NCBI GenBank assembly: GCA_033239525.1
Contig: BSYO01000030.1
Span: 11,491,030-11,555,029 of the forward strand
Reading direction: 5' to 3'
Length of the DNA: 64,000 nt
Origin: Nepenthes gracilis
Lineage: Eukaryota > Streptophyta > Magnoliopsida > Caryophyllales > Nepenthaceae
In this document: in pieces, positions 22,989-32,415 of the stretch
Layout: every line of letters starts with the position of its first letter
Position numbering within the stretch: position 1 is the first letter of the stretch
The notes under the pieces: generated by a model
Seen by the model: the letters and a program-made list of their open reading frames with translations, nothing else
Told to the model about the DNA's origin: nothing
Database searches by the model: none
Program-made: the position numbers and the translations under genes

Positions 22989-25900
22989 TGGAGTTTGGCA
23001 GCAAGATGGTTTGTTTGAACGGCTCAAACTTTGACATCTGGCAGAGCAAAATGTCTGATTTGCTTTTCGTCAAGTCTATGCACGATCCGGTCTTCGCCTC
23101 AGAAAAACCGTCGACGAAAACGGACGCGGTCTGGGCGTTGGAGCACAAACAGGTGTGCGGCTTCATCCGGCAGTTTGTGGACGAGAACGTGTACAACCAC
23201 GTTCGTAGGGAGACAAATGCCAAAGCCCTTTGGGAGAAGCTGGAGAAGCTCTTTGCCTCCAACCGTAACAATAAAATTTACCATTTGATGCGGTTGGTCC
23301 ATATCCCAGACAAGGACGGATCTTACTGTCGACCACTTAAACGAGTTCGAGGATGCGTGGACCGGCTCAACAAGTATGGGCATTAAGTTCGAGGACGAGG
23401 TGCTAGGACTTTGGCTCCTAGCAACTCTCCCCGACTCATGGGAAACCATGAGGGTCACGATCGCCAACACGGCCCGAACAAAGGTGTGGTGACACTGGAG
23501 ATGGTGAAGGAGTCATGGCTGAACGAGGAAGTACGACGGCTTTCAGTGGTACGCCCGCCTCTCGGCCCCGAGGTCCTTGTCACGGAATCGGGGAAGAAAC
23601 CGAGGACGTGGCCCAAAGTCCAAGACAAAGGGCGGAGTAAGTCACGTTCACGGTACCAAGATATAGAGTGCCATCATTGTGGCAAGAAGGGCCACATCAA
23701 AAAGTTCTCACATAAAATGGAAGCGTGAGAACGCTGGGAAACAGAAGGGCGAAAAGAGACGAGGCGTGGAAGAGTCCTCGGTCTCTGTTGTGACAGAAGA
23801 GGATCTCCTCTTAACCTGTGAGTCTGAGGACCTGATGGCTGTGGCAGAACAGTCCTCGGATTGGGTAATGGACTCTGGCGCTTCAGTCCATGTTACCTCC
23901 AGGAGGGAACTGTTCTCCACTTATGCTCCTTGTCCCCGAGGAGTACTGAGAATGGGCAATAAGCAGACGTCCGAGTTCATCGGACGTGGAGACATCACGT
24001 TGGTGATGAGTACTGGAGCCCGGCTGACTTTGAAGGACGTCCGGCACGTCCCTGACATAAGGTTGAACATCATCTCAGTTGGACGACTGGATGATGAAGG
24101 TTACTGCAGCGTCTTCTGTGACAGCAGTATCAAAATGACCAAGGGCTCCATGGTCATTGCCCGAGGAACTAAGGCATCTGGCCTTTATATTTTGAAAGCT
24201 CAGGCTGAAGTAGCTGAGGTAAATGCCACGAGGAGTACGGAGTCCTCGGATCTTTGGCACAAGAGGCTCGGACACATGAGTGAGCGTGGCATGGGTCACT
24301 TGGCGGTGAAGGGTCTCATCCCCGAGGTGGATGGAGACATGCCTAGGACGTGTCCGCTTTGCATGGCGGGAAGCAAAGAAGAGTCTCCTTCTCCGGAGAC
24401 GTAACTTCCAAGAAGTCCGAGATCTTGGAGCTTGTACACACGGACGTGTGTGGCCCTCTCCCGGAGAAGTCTTTTGGAGGTGCGCAGTACTTTGTGACCT
24501 TCATAGACGATTGTTCGAGGAAGTTGTGGGTGTTTCCTCTAAAGACCAAGGACCAGGTCGCGGAAACTTTTCAACAGTTCCATGTCCTTGTTGAGCGGGA
24601 GACCGGGAGGAGACTAAAGGCTATAAGGAGCGACAACGGTGGCGAGTACATTGGGCGGTTTGATGCCTACTGTAGAGCTCATGGCATCAAACATCAGAAG
24701 ACTCCACCAAAGACGCCACAGATGAACGGAGTGGCCGAAAGGATGAACCGCACCCTCATGGAAAGGGTTAGGTGCATGCTGTCTGAGGCAAGGCTGCGAT
24801 GATCTTTTTGGGCCGAGGCCTTGAGGACGGCCGCCCATGTCATTAACCGCTCGCCCAGTAAGCCTCTGCACGGGGAAGTTCCTGAGCTGATTTGGACCGG
24901 GAAAGAACCAGCATATAGTCATCTGCGGACTTTTGGCTGCAAGGCCTTTGTCCATGTTCCGAGAGATGAGAGGACCAAACTGGAGCCAAAGACGCTACAA
25001 TGTGTCTTTCTGGGCTATGGTGAGGAGGAATTTGGGTACAGGCTTTATGACCCAAAAACGAGGAAGCTGGTTCGATCCCGTGACGTGGTCTTCGTTGAGG
25101 ACGAGACCATAGAGGACATTGAGAAAAATGTGAAGTCCCCTTCTTGCACCTCTCCGGACGGACACGGTTGAGATTGAAATCGTCTCAGTCTGTACCTCTT
25201 GTATCCGATGTCCTCGGATCAGGGGTAATCACTTGAGTGATCGTGCAAGTGCAGCGCCTCAAGATCAGGTTGAAGAAGTGGTACCTCAGCAGGGTGAGGT
25301 AGCCCAAGTGAGACGGTCGTGCAGAGTGAAACGTCCGTCCGTCCGCCTTCCAGCCAGTGAGTTTGTCCTCCTCACTGATGCTGGAGAACCAGAGGACTTC
25401 GAAGAGGCCATGAGCAGCGCTGAGAAAGATAAATGGTTTGAAGCCATGGAGGAAGAAATGACTTCTCTTCATGAGAACCATACGTTTCAAATTTGGCGGA
25501 ATTACCTAAGGGGAAGAAGGCTCGAAAAATAAATGGGTCTTCAGCCGAAAGCGACCGAGGACCCGAGCGCCCCAAGACACAAGGCAAGACTTGTGGTCAA
25601 GGGATTTGGTCAACGAAAGGGTGTTGACTTTGATGAAATTTTTGCGCCCGTTGTGAAGATGTCCTCGATCCGTGTAGTGCTCGGACTGGCAGCAGCGTTG
25701 GACCTGGAGGTTGAGCAACTAGATGTCCGGACGGCATTTCTCCATGGAGACCTAGAGGAAGAGATCTACATGGAGCAACCAGACGGTTTTGACGTCAAAG
25801 GAAAGGAGGGACTTGTTTGTCGTTTGAAGAAGAGCTTGTATGGGCTGAAACAGGCTCCGAGACAGTGGTATCGAAAATTCGAGTCTGTTATGGTTAAGCA

Positions 25901-26940
25901 AGGTTACCATAAGACATCCTCGGACCACTGTGTCTTTGTGCAGAAGTTCTCGGACAACGATTTTGTCATCCTTCTCCTTTATGTGGACGACATGCTGGTT
26001 TTCGGACAAAATAGTACTCGGATCATGGAGCTAAAGAAGCAACTGGGACAGTCTTTCGCCATGAAAGACCTCGGACCGGCGAAACAAATTCTGGGAATCA
26101 GGATTTCTCGCGACCGAGAGGGCAAGAAGCTTTGGCTGTCCCAGGAGGGTTATATTGAAAAGGTGCTTCAAAGATTCCATATGGAAGGGTCCAAGCACAT
26201 GGCAAAGACCCCACCGGCCAACCATTTGGATCGAGTAAGCGGCAGTGTCCGTCCTCGGACACTGAGAAGGCGCGCATGAGTAAGGTTCCTTACTCCTCGG
26301 CCGTTGGCAGTCTTATGTACGCGGCCGTATGTACGCGGCCGGACATTGCTCATGCGGTTGGCCTTGTTAGCAGATTTCTATCAAACCCGAGGATGGAGCA
26401 TTGGTCTCGCGGTGAAGTGGATCTTCGGATATTTGCGCGGGACCTCAAGGTGGGTTTGATGTTGGAGAAGAGAAGCCTCGATTAATTGCGACACGGGACG
26501 CAGATATGGCGGGGACGTTGATTCTAGGAAATCAACGTCCAGGATACTTGGTGAAATTTATGGGAGGGGCGGTCTCCGGCGGTCAAATTCTAAGTGCGTC
26601 GCTCTCTCGACCACGGAAGGCGAGTTCATTGCGTGACCGAGGCCTCGCAAGGAAATCTTGTGGATGAAAAGGTTCGTCCAAGAAGGTGGGTCTAAGGCAA
26701 GAGGCGTCACGAGATCCTTTGTGACGATCGAGTGCCATTCACTTGTGTAAGAACTCCTCATTCCATTCTCGGTCAAAGCACATTGACGTGCGATATCATT
26801 GGGTGAGAGACGTTTTTGATGATGGGCAGCTGTCAATTGGAAAGGTCCGCTCGGACGATAATGGGTCAGACATGATGACCAAGATTTTGCCAAAGGGAAA
26901 GTTAGAAACTTGTTGTGCCATTGCTGGTCTAACTGACCTT
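22989..26940 (+). pseudogene. Copia-3 gag-pol polyprotein, frameshifted
   Basis: Gag begins at the ATG at 22989 (MEFGSKMVCLNGSNFDIW); I prefer it to 22937 because it matches the family's start and lies after the primer site. A frameshift near 23330-23390 leads to 23411-23728, where the zinc knuckle CHHCGKKGHIKKF lacks its last Cys (now Ser). Protease DSGA is at about 23870. Pre-integrase LWHKRLGHMSERGM and integrase (TDVCGPL, FIDDCSRKLW, SDNGGEY, NGVAERMN) follow across a frameshift near 24390. A stop lies at 24800. Reverse transcriptase (25533-26279) has LLYVDDMLVFG and is intact over its core. RNase H (26480-26940) is broken by several small indels. Frames 23679-24404, 24350-24802, 24821-25171 and 25533-26279 carry most of pol. 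Confidence 0.93.
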
Positions 26941-26953
26941 ACTCCCACTCGGT

Positions 26954-26967
26954 CGTGAGGGGAAGTT
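26954..26967 (+). other. Copia-3 polypurine tract
   Basis: gtgaggggaagttt immediately precedes the right LTR, the expected site of plus-strand priming. Confidence 0.85.
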
Positions 26968-27659
26968 TGTTGGGGTCACTCCCGAGTGGAATGTCCGCGG
27001 ACTCCAGAGAAGGAATGGACGAGTACTCTTTGCGTCTTTGGACGATGACTCTTGTTTGGTAATGTCCGAGCACAGTAGACGAGGAGCCTATTGTCGTAGA
27101 CGTGGACTCTGCTCACGTGGGCCTGCAGTGGCCGTTTGCTATGACGCGCTGATTGGACGTCGCAGGTGGGAGCGGCTTTCAGTGGCGGGGATCATCATCG
27201 ACACGCATACTGCGGGCCGCCATGTGCTTGATCTGCGCCATTTTCCCACCACCCGCCGGCGAGAATGGTGGCTGCAGGTGTGTGATTGGGTGGTCGCTGC
27301 GTCGGGCGGCAATCCACGCTGGCATCCTGGACGTGTATATATATATGTGTGTGTGTGGCAACTTTGTTAAATGGGTGAGTATTGAGAGAGCTGTGCGAGC
27401 AAGCTTTGTAGAGAGAGAGAGGCATACACTTGATTCTTTTTCTTTCGTTTGAAGCTTGAGTAGCTAACGATTGTAATAATCTTTTATAGTGTATTCTTTT
27501 GTGGTTTTCCCTCACCTAGAGAAGGGTCTTCCACGTTAAACTTGTGTGTTCTCTTTCATATCTTCTCTCTCTACCTCTCTCGTCCGTCAGAGAGCCTTTG
27601 CTCTCTGTTCCTGTCCGAGCGTTGTGTCCGCTCGGCCTTCCGCGCGTTTTGTTCTAACA
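26968..27659 (+). repeat. Copia-3 3' LTR
   Basis: 692 bp, near-copy of 22245-22935, followed by the agaat target duplication. Confidence 0.95.
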
Positions 27660-27681
27660 AGAATGTTAATTCTTGACACAG

Positions 27682-27782
27682 GGAAGGAATTAGAGCAGCT
27701 AGCAATGGCAGCAGGTTTTTCTAATGCCAAATTCTACGAGATAGCTGGAGGACTAATGGGGAACTTGGTGGCCACACATTAG
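27682..27782 (+). pseudogene. Captured last exon of MENG-like methyltransferase
   Basis: After a ttcttgacacag acceptor this exon encodes KELEQLAMAAGFSNAKFY then EIAGGLMGNLVATH and a stop. This is the conserved C-terminus of the chloroplast 2-phytyl-1,4-naphthoquinone methyltransferase (MENG, phylloquinone synthesis). Its upstream intron is split by Copia-3 (22244/27660). The N-terminal exons of the same gene type are at 30137-30740 on the opposite strand; the middle of the gene is missing. Confidence 0.8.
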
Positions 27783-27965
27783 ATGAGTACATGGTTGCTC
27801 ACTCCATGACTCTTCAAATGAATATTCCTAAGGGATAAACATGAGGTGACTGATAATTTAGGCTTAAGATATACTCATTTTGTTGTCACATTAAACCTCT
27901 TATGAGGTACTGGGAAAAAAAACTGGACCCTAATGCCTGAACCATTCAATTGTTGTCACTTCCAG

Positions 27966-28375
27966 CTGCCAAATAGACTTGGGAAGATGCTTGCACCTTT
28001 GCATTGGCAAGACTACAAAAAGAAGTACGGAAAACTTGATGACTTTGTCGCTGGTCATCCTGAAGTATGTTTCTTAAGTGTTAAAGCTCAGCTATTTTCA
28101 GGAAGTTCATATTGAGTGGAAGAAAATGTGACAGCAAGAAATTCACTTTGTTTGCAGCTATTTTTAATTGAGGGGGACTACATTCAGCTTCGAGATGGTG
28201 CACAGGGAATTATTGCAGCTACAGCAGCAGTTGCCAAAGTTGCTGCAGCTGCTGCGGCATCGTCTCCTTATTCGTCATCTTTCCCTTCTGTGGCTGTAAC
28301 ACCCGTGGCTCAGGCGAACCGACTGAAGAATGTTCCGTCCATGGATTCCAAACGGTGCCGATCCACTGTTTTAAG
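27966..28375 (+). pseudogene. Captured exons of an unnamed conserved plant protein
   Basis: Exon 27966-28064 (33 codons, AG/GT borders) encodes LGKMLAPLHWQDYKKKYGKL then DDFVAGHPE. After a tttgtttgcag acceptor, exon 28158 onward encodes LFLIEGDYIQLRDGAQ, an Ala-rich stretch (AATAAVAKVAAAAAA) and VAVTPVAQANRLKNVPSMDS before similarity is lost near 28345-28375. The blocks look like a conserved plant protein of unknown function, possibly the family Pfam lists as DUF7725; that name is from memory and unsure. Its fragment runs into the PCBER fragment with no donor site visible. Confidence 0.6.
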
Positions 28376-28426
28376 GGTTATTCGTTTTATGAATGATTTT
28401 CTGATGTTGCCTTTACTTATATACAG

Positions 28427-28908
28427 GGGGATCTGTACGACCATGAGAGTTTGTTGAAGGCCATCAAGGAAGTGGATGTGGTGATATCCACGGTGGGTCA
28501 TGCTTTGTTAGCTGATCAAACCAAGATAATTGCAGCTATCAAAGAGGCTGGTGCTAATATTAAGGTAGTAACGGCATAAACTCTGTTTTTACAATTTGAG
28601 GTCATCAATTATTCTCTCTGTACATATAATCTTTTGTTAGCTTGATTAGAATTTTCTTTCTAATGATCATTTAGCTGAGTTTGATTGAGCTTTCTCTTTT
28701 TTGCTTTTTTTTTGTTTTTTTTTTTATTGGTTTTCTTGCAGAAGCAACAACTCCTACCAATGTGATATTATCAATTGGACACTCTGTTTTTGTGAAGGGA
28801 GATCATACCAACTTTGAGATTGAGCCATCGTTTGGCGTTGAGGCCTCATCTCTTTACCCTAATGTCAAATATACTACTGTGGATGAGTACCTTGTTCAAT
28901 TCGTGTAG
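28427..28908 (+). pseudogene. Captured fragment of a PCBER/isoflavone-reductase-like gene
   Basis: Two exons of an NADPH-dependent reductase of the phenylcoumaran benzylic ether reductase/isoflavone reductase group (lignan and phenylpropanoid metabolism). Exon 28427-28564 (46 codons, AG/GT borders) encodes GDLYDHESLLKAIKEVDVVI and STVGHALLADQTKIIAAIKE. Exon 28743-28908 encodes the C-terminus: NVILSIGHSVFVKGDHTNFE and YPNVKYTTVDEYLVQFV, then a stop. The N-terminal NADPH-binding exon and the middle exons are missing, so the two exons were joined by internal deletion. Both lie in the same direction as the MENG last exon and the unnamed fragment. Confidence 0.85.
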
Positions 28909-30136
28909 CTGCTGCCGAATTTGGCTTTCTGAAGAGCCGTTGGACTGGGTTAATTATTTTTCGGAAAAACTATATCTATCGAAGTAAACTATTTTTCGGA
29001 TTGTTAAATTATTGTCTTATTTCACAATCAATATCAAAATAATGCATGTAAATTCAAATTTGAATTCCACATTTGGTACACAATAAACGTAGGAAATTTG
29101 CTTGTTTCAAGGACTGTGGACTCTGGTCTTCTCTCCCTTCTCACATTCTATTTTCACAGTAGGAGTAACTGTTCCACTTTAAAACTTTTAAAATACGTCA
29201 GAAAAAGTAATACTTAATATAAATACATGATTGGATTAAACTTTTGTTTCATAGGATGAAAAGATAATTGCTTTTTTAATTACTTTTTAATTAACATTTT
29301 TAATAATAATATAATTAATTTTTTTTTTAATTGTAAGCTCTGATCATTAAATAAATGTAATAAAATTTTTATTTTAATTAGCTGTGTATATATGTTTTTT
29401 CAAGAACTTTCAACCGTTAATTTTTTTTATCATCAAATATTTTTTCTGTGTTATTTTAAATTTTTGCTTGTGTGAGTTCTTATATTAAGATCAAGTAAAT
29501 TTTTTAATAATCCATTTATTAAAAGTTGAATTTATAATGTAATAAAAAATTTACTATTATTACGCTTGGGCACCATGTCGTGTATACCATCCATGTTGTT
29601 TCTAATATTAACATTATTTATCTTTGTATATGGATCACCGTAGCTGCTCTCTCAATCATTGTAGAAGATTTGCACTTCCTTCACTTGAGCCCTCATGGTT
29701 AGGGTTGAAGTCTTACATATAAAATTTCTTTATTTTTTTTTAAAGAATAATTTCAGCATAGACTCTTTTTTTTTTTTTTTTTTTTTGGAAAGCAGCTTGT
29801 GGCCGGCAAGGCAGGTAACAAAGTCAGTAAACCAGGTAGTCTTTATTTATCTATATATATACCATCAAAAATTGTTCTAAAATGACAACCGCAATGGTAG
29901 AAACGAAGTATTGATGAAATAAGATCAACTAAATATGGAAAGGATATTGTTACACGAAGACCAGAAAGTGAAATGTGATTGAAATAACAATATTCTTCAT
30001 TTAAAGCACCATCAAGATCTCAGAGAGCCGCATTATTAACTCAATTACTATAACTTCAGATATAATTAATTACTGTTAAAGACAAGCAGAGAGAATTTAT
30101 CAAAAGAATAGGAAATGAGAAAGGGAGACAATACAC
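28909..30136. other. MULE interior, no gene recognised
   Basis: Mostly AT-rich sequence with a poly-T run (about 29767-29786). I see no exon matching a known gene between the reductase fragment and the MENG 5' exons. Confidence 0.55.
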
Positions 30137-30740
30137 CTTGCCATCAATTCCAACTTTTTCAGAAAAAAGAAACGCCAAATCCCCACTTCCACAACACAGA
30201 TCCAAGACGCAGTCCCCTTTCTTCGCTCTGCTTGCGAAATTTACAATCATCCAAACGAAAATCAGCAATTTAAGCTCTGAAGAAAAATTAATAATCAAGA
30301 GCCGCAGGTGAACAGCAGAGCAAGAGAGGCGTGACAGAAAGAGGGCAGGGAAATGGAACAAAAGAAGAAAATTACCCAGACCAAGAAACAGCCATGCATT
30401 TCCAGACGCGATGTTGGCCCAAGGACAGTAAATCATTCAACTGCTTATTCAAACGAAAGCCACATAAAACATGAGCCCAAGGAAAGAAATTTGAACCACA
30501 AATCGGAATACATACATAGAGAGAGAGAGAGAGACGGGAAGCAGAAATCAGCGGACATTATCGTAGACGAGGGCGATGCGACGAAATAGCGCCTGGCGTT
30601 CCTCTGTAGCACACCGAATCCAGCGGTTTCCGGAGCTGAATTTCCGAGGCGGTTTCGACGATAGCAGTAGCAGTGGCAACGGCGAGGAACAATTGCGACG
30701 ACCATGAGCAGTGGCAACGGCGACGGTAGCACAGCTAGGG
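30137..30740 (-). pseudogene. Captured 5' exons of MENG-like methyltransferase (inverted)
   Basis: Three minus-strand exons of the methyltransferase whose last exon is at 27682. The exon ending at 30557 encodes IRCATEERQALFRRIALVYDN before a GT. Exon 30440-30376 encodes LNDLLSLGQHRVWKCMAVSW then SG. Exon 30227-30137 encodes AKKGDCVLDLCCGSGDLAFL, the SAM-binding motif I (DLCCGSGD), ending GIDGK before GT. Splice phases join across all three (2+1 between exons 2 and 3). The transit-peptide region upstream is frame-shifted and has no ATG in the right frame. The ATG at about 30703 opens a different frame. So a fragment only, with introns, opposite in direction to the other captured pieces. Confidence 0.85.
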
Positions 30741-30908
30741 TTTCACCACGGCGGCTCCTTCCCCTCTTTTTAACACCAACCTCCTCCTTAAACAACGAAT
30801 GGGTCCGATTTAGGGTGGAGAACAGGTTTGAAAAGCTGGAGAGGAGAGGAGATTTGAAAAGCAAAATGAACATTCAGATCGGAGAGGAGAGGAGACGAAG
30901 AAAACGAA

Positions 30909-31173
30909 AATGGCGGTCGTTTTTCGTCATTTGAAAATATTAGGTTACTGTGCACTCAAATTGTAGCCGTTGGCTCTAGAGCGTTGGACGGACAAGATTT
31001 ACTATTGCGATATTTAATCTCAGCCGTCCGATCAAATTTAAAATCGGACGGCCCACGTTATAACATCCCTCCAAAACGCGCGGGCCGTTGAATTTGAATC
31101 CAACGACCCAAATTAAGAGAAGGACGATCCTTCTCTTAATGGGAGAGGGACGCCCTCCGGATCCCCCCGAGAG
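30909..31173 (-). repeat. MULE right terminal inverted repeat
   Basis: Reverse complement aligns with the left terminus throughout. It carries two palindromic units (31023-31052, perfect form of gccgtccgat...atcggacggc; 31083-31107, diverged) where the left has three. Confidence 0.82.
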
Positions 31174-31819
31174 ATCTTATTTCACCAAGTAGGATCATTT
31201 ATCCTTTTTTTAAAAAAATCTTTTTCATTTATTTTTTTATTTTATTAACTCAAAAAATTACAAAAACAAAAAAAACAAAAAAAAGGGAGAAGGACTGTGT
31301 TTCATGAAGCAGAATCCCCATTCCCAAAAGAAATATCTTTTAATAATTTTTGTTTTCTTCATAGACTCGTAGATTATCATTTTCTACGTAAGAATTATTA
31401 TAAATAATAAAATAATTTAAATTTGATTTTTAATGGAATGAAGTCATATGACTATCCGTGTTATCATTTCTATGGTTCTTATTTGATATTTTATTCCACA
31501 CTTTTACATATATTTTAACAATAAAATTCCCCCTCTCGGCAACATTTTCTTTCCTATGTTATTTATCCAAGAGTAGTAATAGAGTTACTCTTTGAATATT
31601 CTTTAAACACTTATTCTAACGTTATATCTTATTTATTTAATTATTTTTATATAAATTTATCAATATAAATAAATTAATAAAATATTATATTATTTAAAAA
31701 TATCTTAAAAGTACCTTAAATTTTATTATTTAGCTTTTATTACTCTATTTTTTAATTGTCAAAAATTTTATCAAATTCATCATCTTTTAAAATCACATAA
31801 TTTATAAATAATTCAAAAG

Positions 31820-31855
<36 letters not shown>

Positions 31856-32415
31856 ATTTTACAATTCTTATCACACAATAAACACAAAAAAAATATAATT
31901 TATTCCGATTGAACATCATCAAATAGCCATATCCATTCCAATATTTGCCAAAAACGTTATTACAAATCAAGTACAAGGAGGACTCATCAAAAGGATTAAC
32001 ATGGTTAGGTAATTCATAAACTAGTACAATTTTTTGAGACATTTCAATTGATGCATTGGCTCATTTAATTCATTTTTAAATGACTCGATAACATTAATAA
32101 ACAAATTGGACCATGTAAATGTGTCCCATAATTGGTAAAGAGGGAGCAGTGACACACCTAAATGCTACAATCCCTTTTCACATCTATTTATCCATTAAAT
32201 TGAGATTCAAATTATAAAATTTAATATCAATTTTAACATATTAAATATCAGTCATTTAATTGTAATAATAACAGCCAAAGACAATATCACAGATACTGCA
32301 AGTTGAACCCACGACAGTCGTTCCATGATACCCAAATACTACACAAACAGAGAAAAACAAATGCATTATTAGTCACAAATGCTCAGTGAAGTCTGCTCAA
32401 TTGTGAGGTGAACGA
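31174..32415. other. Intergenic, AT-rich; CT and TA microsatellites
   Basis: No gene seen. A (CT)n run at about 31820-31836 passes into (AT)n to about 31856. The sequence near 32300-32415 would be the 3' untranslated/terminator region of the RNase gene. Confidence 0.6.

Larger units (their letters stand above)
22245..27659 (+). mobile_element. Copia-3: Tnt1/Tork-type LTR retrotransposon nested in the MULE
   Basis: Plus strand, 5.4 kb, 691/692-bp LTRs, perfect 5-bp target duplication agaat at 22240-22244 and 27660-27664. Primer binding site at 22938 and a polypurine tract before the right LTR complete the structure. It sits in the intron just upstream of the captured MENG last exon, so it arrived after that capture. 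LTRs are identical over long stretches but differ in one cluster. The coding region has frameshifts but most motifs remain, making it the youngest-looking element here. Confidence 0.96.
17479..31173 (+). mobile_element. Composite Mutator-like element (MULE) carrying host gene fragments
   Basis: Two long inverted termini, about 305 bp (17479-17783) and 265 bp (30909-31173), face each other across 13.7 kb. They share the outer ggggatccgga segment, palindromic subrepeats, 'gctgagattaaatat', 'gtgcac-agtaacctaat' and the inner cgaccgccat. Between them are a FAR1-type transposase gene and fragments of NOB1, MENG, an unnamed protein gene and a PCBER-like gene, all with introns. Removing nested Copia-3 (5.4 kb) leaves about 8.3 kb. 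Long TIRs, transposase type and gene capture all fit a MULE. The expected 9-bp target duplication was not identified, so exact ends are uncertain by several bases. Confidence 0.82.

Noticed and set aside
17470..31180. A 9-bp MULE target duplication
   Set aside because: I compared flanks at both ends (cctcttccg region against atcttattt region) and found no convincing match, so none is claimed.
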